Shown here: positions 9,296 to 16,687 of the stretch, one piece after another | How the letters are laid out: each line of letters opens with the position of its first letter | Numbering within the stretch: position 1 is the first letter of the stretch | From: a virus | Reading direction: 5' to 3' (one strand) | Virus record (IMG/VR): IMGVR_UViG_3300027996_000002 | Coordinates: 1 to 42,249 of that record | Length of the DNA: 42,249 nucleotides | The notes under the pieces: model-generated | Databases searched by the model: none | The model's input: only the letters and a program-made list of their open reading frames with translations | What the model was told of the DNA's origin: nothing | Position numbers and translations under genes: made by a program

Positions 9296-10873
9296 ATGTC
9301 AGGCGGAATACGGTCTAAAGCCCACCGAGGTAGGACCACCGATTCAGTAAACGGCGAAGGTCGTACAACCCCAACAGAATTTGTAACAGGTCAACCGATG
9401 GGTCACTCCCGTGTCGGACTCGATACAATCATGATGGCGACACACTTTATATCTAATGCAGTGAATCCCGAAGCTGGATCTACATCACGAAAAATTATAT
9501 CAACTGGTCACCCTGCACGTAGAGGGGACATGATCCGAGTACTGACTACCGCTAATGGTATTCAGGAATACGAGATTGCCGTTGACAGTGTCACTGCTAA
9601 CGAAATCTTCCTAACGGGAGATACAACAGATGGTTCAGGTGCTGCTGCTGCTTTTGACCCTGCTGATACTTTCGATATTCTCCGTCCAGTCCAGCTCAGA
9701 ACTGCCGCAGATGGTGGTATTGCTACTGGTCCTGTATCTTTTACATTGGATGGTGCGTCCCAGGTAGTGACCGAAGATACCGTCACTCCTGCTAACAATG
9801 CTCCTCTCCCTGTCAAATTAACAGGACTAACAGGGGATATTAATATCACAGCAAATGACCTGCACATGCAGCTCGAACATAACGGTGCCAACCCTGACTC
9901 TGTTCAAGTAGGTAATGGTACAAACGTGATGGCAGTTAATGCCTCCCTTCAAGCAGAAGTACACGACACAGACCTCAATGCACTACTTACCTTATTGAAC
10001 GCTAAGTTCGTCACAGGTACAGACATCGGGGACGTTACGATTAATAACGCTGCTGGTGCCGCCGCTGTCAACATTCAGGATGGCGGTAACTCTATTACAG
10101 TTGATGCCCTGAACCTAGATATCCGAGACCTTACTCATGTGAGTGACTCTGTTTCTATTGGAGATGGTGTAGAGATAATGGCGATCAATGCTTCATTAGA
10201 AGCGCAAGTCAGAGATGATGACGCCAACACAGCCCTCGGTACTGTTAATACAAACCTTGGACTTATCAATGCGAAGTTCGGTTCACTAGGACAGAAAGCC
10301 TCAGCCGCTTCCGCTCCAGTGGTCCTCTCTTCTGAACAAGAAGTTATCCTAACAGCGATACAGACCGCTGTGGAAATTATAGACAACGCTATCGCCGGTA
10401 CAGAGATGCAGGTAGATATTGTTGATGGTGGGCTTCTGTCTACCGAAGCTACCTTAGCTGCCCAGAGTGCTAAGTTCCCCGCAGCGTTAGGCTCGACTAC
10501 TTCAGCCGCCTCTCTATCAGTAACTCTCGCAAGTGATGAAGCTGACATCGGGATGGCTCAGGATGATGTCTTAACATTTGACACCCTAGATATCAGTGGT
10601 GCTAACATTACCTTCGCTGGTTACACGGAACTCGTTGCAGACATCGGAGCTACCGCAGGTAAACAGGTTCATATCTTCACTTCAACAGGTGAGCCTCTGG
10701 TTCTGGCAATTGGAGCTGTTGCCTCTGAAGCTGATAAGATGATTATATTCCCAGGTGGTTCGCCTCACGCGGTGACACCTGTTACACTACCCGCTAACGC
10801 GAGACTCAGCTTACGTAAACTCACAGCAGGAACGGTAAGTGCAGGGTTTGTTCATATTAACGTAATGGGATAA
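9296..10873 (+). CDS. Beta-rich tail or fibre structural protein with internal repeats
   Basis: A 525-residue acidic protein rich in Ala, Asp, Thr and Val, with almost no Cys. Two related segments recur: about residues 198-240 and about 280-330 both contain an Asp-Ser-Val, then a Gly-(Asn/Asp)-Gly, then (M)A(V/I)NASL(Q/E)A, then an Asn-Ala-Lys-Phe ending. Such repeats suit a trimeric or elongated tail component. It follows the ejection proteins and has a strong AAAGGAG site before ATG 9296. I do not recognise a named family; baseplate or fibre is inferred from position and composition. Confidence 0.55.
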   Translation: MSGGIRSKAHRGRTTDSVNGEGRTTPTEFVTGQPMGHSRVGLDTIMMATHFISNAVNPEAGSTSRKIISTGHPARRGDMIRVLTTANGIQEYEIAVDSVTANEIFLTGDTTDGSGAAAAFDPADTFDILRPVQLRTAADGGIATGPVSFTLDGASQVVTEDTVTPANNAPLPVKLTGLTGDINITANDLHMQLEHNGANPDSVQVGNGTNVMAVNASLQAEVHDTDLNALLTLLNAKFVTGTDIGDVTINNAAGAAAVNIQDGGNSITVDALNLDIRDLTHVSDSVSIGDGVEIMAINASLEAQVRDDDANTALGTVNTNLGLINAKFGSLGQKASAASAPVVLSSEQEVILTAIQTAVEIIDNAIAGTEMQVDIVDGGLLSTEATLAAQSAKFPAALGSTTSAASLSVTLASDEADIGMAQDDVLTFDTLDISGANITFAGYTELVADIGATAGKQVHIFTSTGEPLVLAIGAVASEADKMIIFPGGSPHAVTPVTLPANARLSLRKLTAGTVSAGFVHINVMG

Positions 10874-10875
10874 TT

Positions 10876-12252
10876 ATGAAGAAAATATTTTTAATCTTAG
10901 TCTTGTTCTGTATCACGACAGGGATAGCGAAAGCACAGTGGTTCACTAACACAGGAACCAACAGTGCTACTGAGGCTAAGACCTTCTACGATCAGATGTC
11001 ATTTAACAACGGTACTGGATTTCAGTCAGTCAATGCTACCTCTACTCAGCTCTTAGGTCCTATTACCTTTGCGGCGGGGATGGCAATTGACGAGGATGAC
11101 ATAGACCCTGAAGCTGACTTCTATGCAGGGCGTGGCGTCTTCTCAATGAACGCCACAGGAACTCCTCCTACCGCTTGTTTTAATAACGGTAGGGTTTACG
11201 TAAAAGGCGACAATAAAATATACGCCCAAGTGCCTCCTTCGTGTACCGAGGTAGAAATAACAGGCAACACGGGCACCGCCGCTGATGATGCTAAATGTAT
11301 CAACAACCTAGGTCTCAACGTAACGATGGTCTCTGGTACAGGAACTATTGATATCACTCAAAAGAATGGAACCTCTGCTCCTACAGGTGCGCAGACCGTT
11401 GATATTTGTTTTAGAAATGCCTCCCTCACCAATGGTGGGTATGTTATTCGCTCTGTAACAGGAGCGACAGGGACACTAGATATCGCAAGAGGAGCTACTT
11501 TAGGAGTAGCTTCTACTTCTCATGAATTATACGCCTATGCTATTGATGATGTAGGTACAGTTCGAGTGGCTGTGTCTGCTACTTATTTTCCAGACGAGTC
11601 CATTACTTTAAACACTGCAACCATGACAGCGACTAGCGCGTCAGGCTCAGTTATGTATGCTGATGCTGAATACAGCAATGTGCCCTTCAGACTTCTCGGC
11701 TCTTTCCGAGGGGGACAATCTGATCTTGGAGAGTGGGTTTCTCCTGCTAGCTCTACTCAATTATTTAAGGAAACAGAACCTCAGTTCTGCACTATCTCAG
11801 ATAAGAAAGCCAGTGGAACAATAGGTGGGCAGTACACAGGGGCAGTTCCTTGGGACGTTAGAGACCTTAATGACATCGGCTCCAATTGCTTCTATGTAAA
11901 CAGTATTCAGACTTTTGGACAAGGGAACTCTGCTTGCTTAATAAAAGGGAAGTATAAAGTAAAAGTTGAATCTCCTATGGCTCAAGCAGGTAACTTCATG
12001 GCGAGGCTTGTTACTATAGTCAATAGTGCCACTAGCTCTGTTATCTACAGCCACTCAAACAGAGAGGATTCTGGCAGTGGTGTTAATAATATTTACGCCG
12101 TGGTCGAAGATGTCATTGAATTAACTGACGATGGGTGTATTAATGTCCAAAATAGAGCACAAATTACAGGTGGCTCAGGCGACTTTGGTAACCCTGTCTC
12201 CTTCGGAGTAGATGAAACTTATACGACTATTAAACTAAGGAAGATACGATAA
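10876..12252 (+). CDS. Secreted or tail-associated beta-rich protein with Sec signal peptide
   Basis: A 458-residue protein. The N-terminus is a textbook signal peptide: Lys-Lys, a hydrophobic core to about residue 15, and Ala-Lys-Ala before Gln21 as signal peptidase I site. The mature part is Thr/Ser/Gly/Asn-rich with several Cys (for example in PTACF, PPSCTEV, DDAKCINN and DGCIN), compatible with disulfides formed in the periplasm. It lies between a tail protein and the fibre gene, only two bases after the upstream stop. A signal peptide is unusual for a virion protein, so the product may be exported by the infected cell. No family recognised. Confidence 0.6.
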   Translation: MKKIFLILVLFCITTGIAKAQWFTNTGTNSATEAKTFYDQMSFNNGTGFQSVNATSTQLLGPITFAAGMAIDEDDIDPEADFYAGRGVFSMNATGTPPTACFNNGRVYVKGDNKIYAQVPPSCTEVEITGNTGTAADDAKCINNLGLNVTMVSGTGTIDITQKNGTSAPTGAQTVDICFRNASLTNGGYVIRSVTGATGTLDIARGATLGVASTSHELYAYAIDDVGTVRVAVSATYFPDESITLNTATMTATSASGSVMYADAEYSNVPFRLLGSFRGGQSDLGEWVSPASSTQLFKETEPQFCTISDKKASGTIGGQYTGAVPWDVRDLNDIGSNCFYVNSIQTFGQGNSACLIKGKYKVKVESPMAQAGNFMARLVTIVNSATSSVIYSHSNREDSGSGVNNIYAVVEDVIELTDDGCINVQNRAQITGGSGDFGNPVSFGVDETYTTIKLRKIR

Positions 12253-12470
12253 TGAAAACTTTTATACTAGCAAGCTTGCTTAGTTTTAATGTGATGGCAC
12301 AGTCAGCACTTATGAATAGTACTACACCTGCTTTCTCTCAACTTGAGTCAGATGCTAAGACCATCAAGTGCAAAGTAGCTTTAAACGACCCTGTCCTAGC
12401 AACAGCCGGAGGTCATCTTAAGCGATTGCTTAGGGTTGCTTGCAGACTACTTCAAGGAAAGGACGAGTAA
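12252..12470 (+). CDS. Small exported protein with signal peptide
   Basis: A 72-residue protein whose ATG overlaps the previous stop (TAATG). The N-terminal 16 residues form a signal peptide with Val-Met-Ala before Gln17. The remaining 56 residues include two Cys and end in a basic, helix-like segment. It is the second consecutive gene with an export signal in the late operon and overlaps the next gene by one base (TAATG). Function unknown; a periplasmic role in lysis or superinfection control would fit the location. Confidence 0.5.
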   Translation: MKTFILASLLSFNVMAQSALMNSTTPAFSQLESDAKTIKCKVALNDPVLATAGGHLKRLLRVACRLLQGKDE

Positions 12471-12664
12471 TGAAAGTAAATTTTAACACTGTAGTAACAA
12501 CAATGCTCATGATGGGTATAGCCGCAGCTTCCTCTTCTATAGTATTGTCGTACAAGACAGAAGTTAAAGTTAAGAACAACGAGAAGATGATAGATCGTAT
12601 GTACCAAGAACAAAGGGTCATGCAATCTGACGTTAAAGAGATACTTAGGAGATTGCCTCAATGA
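12470..12664 (+). CDS. Small membrane-anchored coiled-coil protein
   Basis: A 64-residue protein starting at ATG 12470 (an in-frame ATG at 12440 lies inside the upstream gene). Residues about 7-27 form one hydrophobic helix, followed by a Lys/Glu/Arg-rich helical tail of about 35 residues. This single-pass topology resembles small phage lysis-associated membrane proteins (holin- or i-spanin-like), but no specific family can be named. GGAAAGGACGAG lies just upstream. The 3' end overlaps the fibre gene as ATGA. Confidence 0.5.
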   Translation: MKVNFNTVVTTMLMMGIAAASSSIVLSYKTEVKVKNNEKMIDRMYQEQRVMQSDVKEILRRLPQ

Positions 12665-14511
12665 CAATAGCCACCCCTGATCCTATATTATTTACTACCG
12701 TATTTGGGTACATCTATGACAATGGTGTAGCCGTTCAAGGTGTTAAGGTTCGGTTTAAATCGCTTGAGTATAGTGAGAATGATAACTCTAACTCTATCGA
12801 TACAACTGTTACTTCTGATGTCGATGGTAGATACCAAGCTGTGCTTTCTCATACTGTTAACACAGGTACCCTCGTAGAAGTGACTGGTAAATACCAGAAC
12901 GCAGCGGGGGATATCGTTCCTATTCAAGAAACTATAGTAGTGGGTGCCACTACTCCGATCTCAGTACAGGCTGCCCGAGCCATCTCCCTCCCACCTGCTA
13001 TTATAACTGGTGGACCACAAGGACCAGTCGGCGCGACAGGAGCACAAGGCCCTCAAGGTCTTCCTGGGTCTGCCGAAAATGTCATCAATTTACAAAGATC
13101 TGTCGATGGAGCCGCTGTTAGCTTAGATGGATCCACTGCAGGCCAAACTCCAGATTTATACCTAGTTGACCCTGATACAGGGGATATGACTATTACTATC
13201 CCAGATGCTGGTTTTTCCGCAGGGGTTAAGTGGCGTTTTTATAAAAAAGATACCGATGCCAATAAAGTCACAATCCAGACTGTTTCTGGAGATTTAATTG
13301 GTGGCGAGGCCACGCAGGAGATTCTGCAGAAGACTTCAGGTATCACTATCCTCGATGACACTACTGAGTATAGGAAGCTTCAAGACTCAAGGTCTCAACT
13401 CCCTCACGAAGATCATGTACACTCTGTCGATGGAGCAACTTTAAATATTACAAAGCCAACACTAATGGCCAACCCGGACACAGGGGTTATTACTGCGACC
13501 TTACCGAACCCGGCAGATAATCCAGACAAAATATTTATCCTAAAGAACGAAGGAACTTCGGGCAACGATTTAATAATTAATTCAATGGGGGGCGAACTTA
13601 TTAATGGTTCAGCTACCCAAACTATTGAAGACGGTAAATCCATAATGGTTTTCTCGCTTGCTGACGATGACGTTTACCAAGTTATTCAGGATTCTCGTAG
13701 ACCTTTTGGCTCTCCAGTAGATGTAGGGACGGCCAATGCTGACGGAGTCTCGACTGACATAGCAAGAGCAGACCATGTTCATGCTCACGGGACTCAGACC
13801 GATGGTACCCTTCACGCTGATGTTATAGCAGGTGGTGCTGACGGATTTATGACCGGCGCTGATAAGACTAAGCTTGACGGTATCGAAGCAGGAGCGACAG
13901 CCGACCAGTCGGACGCTGAAATAAAAACAGCCTATGAAAACAACGCTGACACTAATGAATTTTCAGACGCCGAACAGACTAAATTAGCCGGTATTGAAGC
14001 TGGGGCTACTGCTGACCAGTCGGACGCTGAAATAAAAACAGCCTATGAAAACAACGCTGACACTAATGAATTTTCAGACGCCGAACAGACTAAATTAGCA
14101 GGTATCTCCGCAGGTGCCGAAGTCAATGAAGCTCACGAATACCTAGCTATAGCAGGTACTTCAGGAATCGGAGGCAATACCACTGAACTAGGTAGCTGGG
14201 GAAACAACGCCGCAAAAGGAGGCTTCCCTGCATTATTCGACGGGGAGATTATAGCGATAGGGATACGATTAAACGCTGCTATAACCGCAGGTACTTGTGA
14301 GGCTCAGTCTGTGATTAACGGAGTAGCTCAGAATGGAGCTGGAGAAACTGCTGACCTAGCTAGTGGGGGACCGGCTCAGGATACTATTCAGATTATCGCA
14401 GCCCCTATAGCCTTTAATGCTGGAGACATTATTAACCTTCAGACAGTCACAGCAGGGGCGGCTCCTACAGGTGCTGACGCCACTATGACAATTATATGGA
14501 GACGAACATAA
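12661..14511 (+). CDS. Tail fibre with Ig-like, collagen-like and repeated modules
   Basis: A 616-residue modular fibre. Residues about 5-110 look like a carboxypeptidase-regulatory/Ig-like beta sandwich. Residues about 118-138 are Gly-X-Y collagen-like repeats (GPQ GPV GAT GAQ GPQ GLP). Residues about 145-245 and 258-345 are two related beta modules, each ending in a Gln-Asp-Ser-Arg. Next come an Asp-His-Val-His-Ala-His segment and the common fibre motif TKLDGIEAGAT, with a 37-residue unit present twice. The last 135 residues form a Gly/Ala/Asn-rich putative receptor-binding head. Start ATG overlaps the upstream stop as ATGA. Adsorption to the host surface is the likely role. Confidence 0.8.
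   Translation: MTIATPDPILFTTVFGYIYDNGVAVQGVKVRFKSLEYSENDNSNSIDTTVTSDVDGRYQAVLSHTVNTGTLVEVTGKYQNAAGDIVPIQETIVVGATTPISVQAARAISLPPAIITGGPQGPVGATGAQGPQGLPGSAENVINLQRSVDGAAVSLDGSTAGQTPDLYLVDPDTGDMTITIPDAGFSAGVKWRFYKKDTDANKVTIQTVSGDLIGGEATQEILQKTSGITILDDTTEYRKLQDSRSQLPHEDHVHSVDGATLNITKPTLMANPDTGVITATLPNPADNPDKIFILKNEGTSGNDLIINSMGGELINGSATQTIEDGKSIMVFSLADDDVYQVIQDSRRPFGSPVDVGTANADGVSTDIARADHVHAHGTQTDGTLHADVIAGGADGFMTGADKTKLDGIEAGATADQSDAEIKTAYENNADTNEFSDAEQTKLAGIEAGATADQSDAEIKTAYENNADTNEFSDAEQTKLAGISAGAEVNEAHEYLAIAGTSGIGGNTTELGSWGNNAAKGGFPALFDGEIIAIGIRLNAAITAGTCEAQSVINGVAQNGAGETADLASGGPAQDTIQIIAAPIAFNAGDIINLQTVTAGAAPTGADATMTIIWRRT
13903..14099 (+). repeat. Tandem duplication (111-bp period) in tail fibre gene
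   Basis: Two copies in phase with the codons: 13903-13988 and 14014-14099 are identical over 86 bases, and the remaining 25 bases of the period have diverged. Each copy encodes a 37-residue unit with Ala-Glu-Ile-Lys-Thr-Ala-Tyr-Glu-Asn-Asn. The perfect identity at synonymous positions shows a recent duplication or gene conversion. Confidence 0.95.
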
Positions 14512-14681
14512 TGGAATACATAATGGTACGAGACGTAGATAGTGTTGTGGTTTTTGTGGGGACTAATCCTTATAAAGCTATGGCAGATCATACTGAATAC
14601 AACGAGACATACAACGGACCTTACGAGTGGGCTTCTTCTGAAGTCACAGTCACCCGCAACGGGGTAGGCGACTATTCGTGA
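14511..14681 (+). CDS. Small hypothetical protein between fibre and endolysin
   Basis: A 56-residue acidic protein. The ATG at 14511 overlaps the fibre stop as TAATG; a GGAG about ten bases upstream may serve it. It has no signal peptide, membrane segment or recognised motif; it is rich in Tyr, Val and Asn. Possible roles are a fibre chaperone or minor tail protein, judged only from position. Its TGA overlaps a GTG (GTGA at 14678-14681) that looks like the original start of the endolysin. Confidence 0.5.
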   Translation: MEYIMVRDVDSVVVFVGTNPYKAMADHTEYNETYNGPYEWASSEVTVTRNGVGDYS

Positions 14682-15057
14682 AATCAATAGGATAATAATT
14701 CACTGCTCAGCTTCAGATAGAGCTAAGCACGATGACTGGAGAGTCATTAAGAAGTGGCACCTGCAACGCGGGTGGAGGGACATTGGATACCATTACGTGA
14801 TTCAAAGGGACGGGGGCATCCATGTAGGACGCCCGATCCACGAAGCGGGGGCGCACACCCGAGGACAGAATACTAATTCTATAGGCATTTGCCTGACTGG
14901 TAACGAGGACTTCACGGTCTCTCAGTTTGAAAGTTTAGGGAAATTGTGTAAGAATCTGAGATACTTATTTAACCTGAAGCGGGGGGACATTTACCCTCAC
15001 AACGCTTTTAACCCTAACAAGACTTGTCCCAACTTCAATATTGGTGACGAGATATAG
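14678..15057 (+). CDS. Endolysin: N-acetylmuramoyl-L-alanine amidase (T7 lysozyme type), start disrupted
   Basis: Amidase_2-type enzyme that cuts the bond between MurNAc and L-Ala in peptidoglycan. The frame ending at 15057 encodes IIIHCSAS (first Zn His), GWRDIGYHYVI and NSIGICL, then PHNAF and KTCPNF (second His and Cys ligand), aligned with T7 lysozyme throughout. This frame has no ATG, GTG or TTG upstream of the HCSAS motif; its first GTG is 14797, which would remove a zinc ligand. The coupled GTG at 14678 is one frame off and stops at 14693-14695. Restoring one base near 14689 would give a normal start. Either a real or sequencing frameshift, or a rare ATA/ATT start. Next in line is the holin-like gene. 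Confidence 0.8.
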
Positions 15058-15065
15058 GAGATCAC

Positions 15066-15254
15066 ATGGAAAAGATTAAAGAACTAGCAAAGTCCCGTAA
15101 GTTTTGGGCAGCTATACTAGGCGTGTTGGCTGTATCATTTAAGGAAGTATTAGGATTAGACCCTACTAAGATCAACGCTATTGGGGAAATTCTACTTGGG
15201 TGGTTACTAGCTCAGGGTGCAGTGGACACTGCTAAAGCTCTCAAAGACAAATGA
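15066..15254 (+). CDS. Holin-like small membrane protein
   Basis: A 62-residue protein with a basic N-terminus, a hydrophobic helix (about residues 13-26) and a second weaker hydrophobic segment (about 38-52), ending in a Lys-rich tail. Size, charge pattern and position directly after the endolysin fit a phage holin that permeabilises the inner membrane at lysis. AGGAG precedes ATG 15066. The 3' end overlaps the next small membrane gene as ATGA. The precise holin class cannot be assigned. Confidence 0.65.
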   Translation: MEKIKELAKSRKFWAAILGVLAVSFKEVLGLDPTKINAIGEILLGWLLAQGAVDTAKALKDK

Positions 15255-15421
15255 TTAAAGCCGCTCTTGCTCTAGCCATTAATAGGATAATTGATTTAAT
15301 TCTACTGTGGGTAGAGCAGGAAAAAGCTAAGAAAAGAGTGAAGCTTAAGGTTAAGGAGATCATGCGTGAGAAAGACCATAAGGTTAGGGCTAAGCGCCTG
15401 GATGATATGCTTAACAGTTAG
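15251..15421 (+). CDS. Very short i-spanin-like membrane protein
   Basis: A 56-residue ORF starting at an ATG that overlaps the holin stop (ATGA). Residues about 3-21 are a hydrophobic helix, followed by 35 strongly basic, helix-forming residues. The lipoprotein-like gene begins inside its 3' end in another frame, the classic nested Rz/Rz1 arrangement. At 56 residues it is much shorter than usual i-spanins (about 100-150), so it might not span the periplasm alone. Called by context and topology. Confidence 0.5.
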   Translation: MIKAALALAINRIIDLILLWVEQEKAKKRVKLKVKEIMREKDHKVRAKRLDDMLNS

Positions 15422-15602
15422 TTGTTCTAGGTTCAGTTGGGAGGCTACCCATTACGTAGGCGACCATAAGAACGGTCAGATAATCAGTCAATATGAGAAG
15501 TTAAAATGCGAGGAACCCCGCTTCGAGGATTTTGTGTGCTTTAAAGCTGATGATATAGCAGCTCTGCACGCAGAAATTGCTAAGATAAATAAAAGAAACT
15601 AG
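15366..15602 (+). CDS. Outer-membrane lipoprotein, o-spanin-like (Rz1)
   Basis: A 78-residue protein from GTG 15366, which lies inside the preceding gene in another frame. The N-terminus is basic, then hydrophobic, with a lipobox-like Leu-Thr-Val-Ser-Cys (Cys20) for signal peptidase II. The mature part has further Cys and a helical C-terminus. Nesting inside the preceding small membrane gene and position after the holin support an o-spanin role in outer-membrane disruption. Its stop TAG (15600-15602) overlaps the stop of the convergent HNH gene within the palindrome CTAG. Confidence 0.6.
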   Translation: MRKTIRLGLSAWMICLTVSCSRFSWEATHYVGDHKNGQIISQYEKLKCEEPRFEDFVCFKADDIAALHAEIAKINKRN

Positions 15603-15973
15603 TCCTTCCGTGAACTAGCCTCTAAGTATTCTGTGATCTTCCGAGTTTGGCTAAGGAAGTCGGCGACATCCATGTCTGATTTCATTCTATTACATGGGGT
15701 ACAGCAAGGCACTACATTTCCCTTAACATAACCTTGCTTCGGGTCGATACGATCCAAGCTGTTGCAAGCCCACTGCCCGTTAAGGCGCAGGTGCTTCGTA
15801 CTGCTTATCTTGGTGGGTGGTGCCCCGCAGTAGGCGCAGTGCCTTTCTGATATACTTTTAAATTCTGACTTTGTTAATGTGAAATCAGTACCTCTCTGCT
15901 TCGAGCGGTGCAAGTACTTAGAATACCTCACGTTGAACGAGGCGACCCCGTCTGGGAGCATCCTATTATTCAT
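15599..15973 (-). CDS. HNH endonuclease (homing-type)
   Basis: About 124 residues from ATG 15973; the frame stays open to a TTG at 16003, and no start has a clear ribosome binding site. The HNH/treble-clef core is visible: Cys-Ala-Tyr-Cys-Gly, then NSLDRIDPKQGYVKGNVVPC and Cys-Thr-Pro-Cys-Asn with Arg-Met-Lys. This is the common free-standing phage HNH type, usually a selfish endonuclease but sometimes involved in packaging. It is the last gene of the early unit and converges on the lysis genes with overlapping stops, a typical insertion site for a homing endonuclease. Confidence 0.8.
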   Translation of the reverse strand: MNNRMLPDGVASFNVRYSKYLHRSKQRGTDFTLTKSEFKSISERHCAYCGAPPTKISSTKHLRLNGQWACNSLDRIDPKQGYVKGNVVPCCTPCNRMKSDMDVADFLSQTRKITEYLEASSRKD

Positions 15974-15981
15974 GTTATAAT
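15973..15981 (+). promoter_or_regulatory. Extended -10 promoter, plus strand
   Basis: The sequence TGTTATAAT gives a consensus extended -10 element (TG-n-TATAAT). The -35 position has no good match. It points into the Cys-rich mini-gene at 16010, about 25 nt downstream of the expected start site. The same nonamer, also followed by G, occurs at 32378-32386. Confidence 0.5.
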
Positions 15982-16009
15982 GGTATCTGAAAGGGGAGCA
16001 CAACGCAAG

Positions 16010-16114
16010 ATGGTTATCTACTGCCCAGAATGTGAAGAGGAAGGAGAGTGCCCAACCTGTGATGGCTGTGGCGACTCCCCTATCTGTGTGTGTGACTGTA
16101 ATTATGACGACTGA
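16010..16114 (+). CDS. Cys-rich zinc-finger mini-protein, opposite to neighbours
   Basis: A 34-residue ORF with eight Cys arranged as CPEC, CPTC, GC and CVCDC, as in DnaJ-type or knuckle-type zinc binding. It is on the + strand in an otherwise minus-strand region, with an extended -10 promoter at 15973 and GGGGAG at 15993-15998 (11 nt before the ATG, slightly long). It overlaps the 3' end of the VRR-NUC gene and lies just upstream of the HNH gene on the other strand. The dense Cys pattern argues for a real gene, but the size makes chance possible. Confidence 0.45.
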   Translation: MVIYCPECEEEGECPTCDGCGDSPICVCDCNYDD

Positions 16115-16413
16115 GAAAGTTTCCGAAGTTCTTCTAGAGAGTCTTGCAGATTATCTGGATGAACCATACGCCCTACGCCACCGACCGCACATATTTGTTT
16201 CAAGATGTAACGCTGGAGAACTATGCGACCTGTGGTTTTCTCTGACTCTTTACGACTTCTTTTCAATTCCCAAGCAAAGAACCGACCGTTAACACAGCCG
16301 ATTATATCTGGGATTCCTCGAAGACTAAGGGCTTCCTTGGTGAAGTGCCAGCAAAGGGGAATCTTTTTCAGTTCCTTCTTTACTCCACTCTGGAATTTCG
16401 ATTCCAGCTTCAA
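16102..16413 (-). CDS. VRR-NUC domain nuclease
   Basis: A 103-residue stand-alone VRR-NUC endonuclease of the PD-(D/E)XK superfamily. The core GIPDIIG, then FFAWELKR gives the catalytic Asp and Glu-x-Lys, preceded by a helical SKFQSGVKKELK segment. Phage homologues act on branched or junction DNA during replication and recombination. The start is TTG 16413, overlapping the stop of an upstream frame as TTGA, with AAGGGAAA upstream. Its 5' end overlaps the 120-residue gene at 16325-16687. Belongs with the polymerase cluster. Confidence 0.85.
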   Translation of the reverse strand: MKLESKFQSGVKKELKKIPLCWHFTKEALSLRGIPDIIGCVNGRFFAWELKRSRKESEKTTGRIVLQRYILKQICAVGGVGRMVHPDNLQDSLEELRKLSQSS

Positions 16414-16687
16414 CGAGTTTCCCTTCTAAGCTCGCCGCCCTCGCTCGGAGTTGGTCGATCTCTACGTTCTTCGCTATTATCCGAGACTCCACCGCCTCCC
16501 GCATCGTCTTCTCCGACCAGAACTTCTGGTGATAATTGATGTACGTCGCGTCGTATACGAAGTTCACTATCTCCATTAGGTTCATCTTGGTGAAGTCGTT
16601 CGTCCCTAGCATCTTGTCTAGGAATGTCCGATCCACTGTGAAGCTCCCCAGTTTGCTCACTTTCCTGTCCCCTGTCTCTGTTACCAT
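16325..16687 (-). CDS. Hypothetical coiled-coil protein
   Basis: A 120-residue protein with a very good AAAGGAG site six bases before ATG 16687. Residues about 17-65 look like an ordinary folded domain with aromatic residues (FVYDATYINYHQKFW). Residues about 70-95 are a heptad-like coiled coil. No family recognised. It lies between polymerase and VRR-NUC, overlapping the latter by 89 nt, and is itself overlapped in another frame by the ORF 16410-16883. A replication-associated role is only inferred from location. Confidence 0.7.
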   Translation of the reverse strand: MVTETGDRKVSKLGSFTVDRTFLDKMLGTNDFTKMNLMEIVNFVYDATYINYHQKFWSEKTMREAVESRIIAKNVEIDQLRARAASLEGKLVEAGIEIPEWSKEGTEKDSPLLALHQGSP

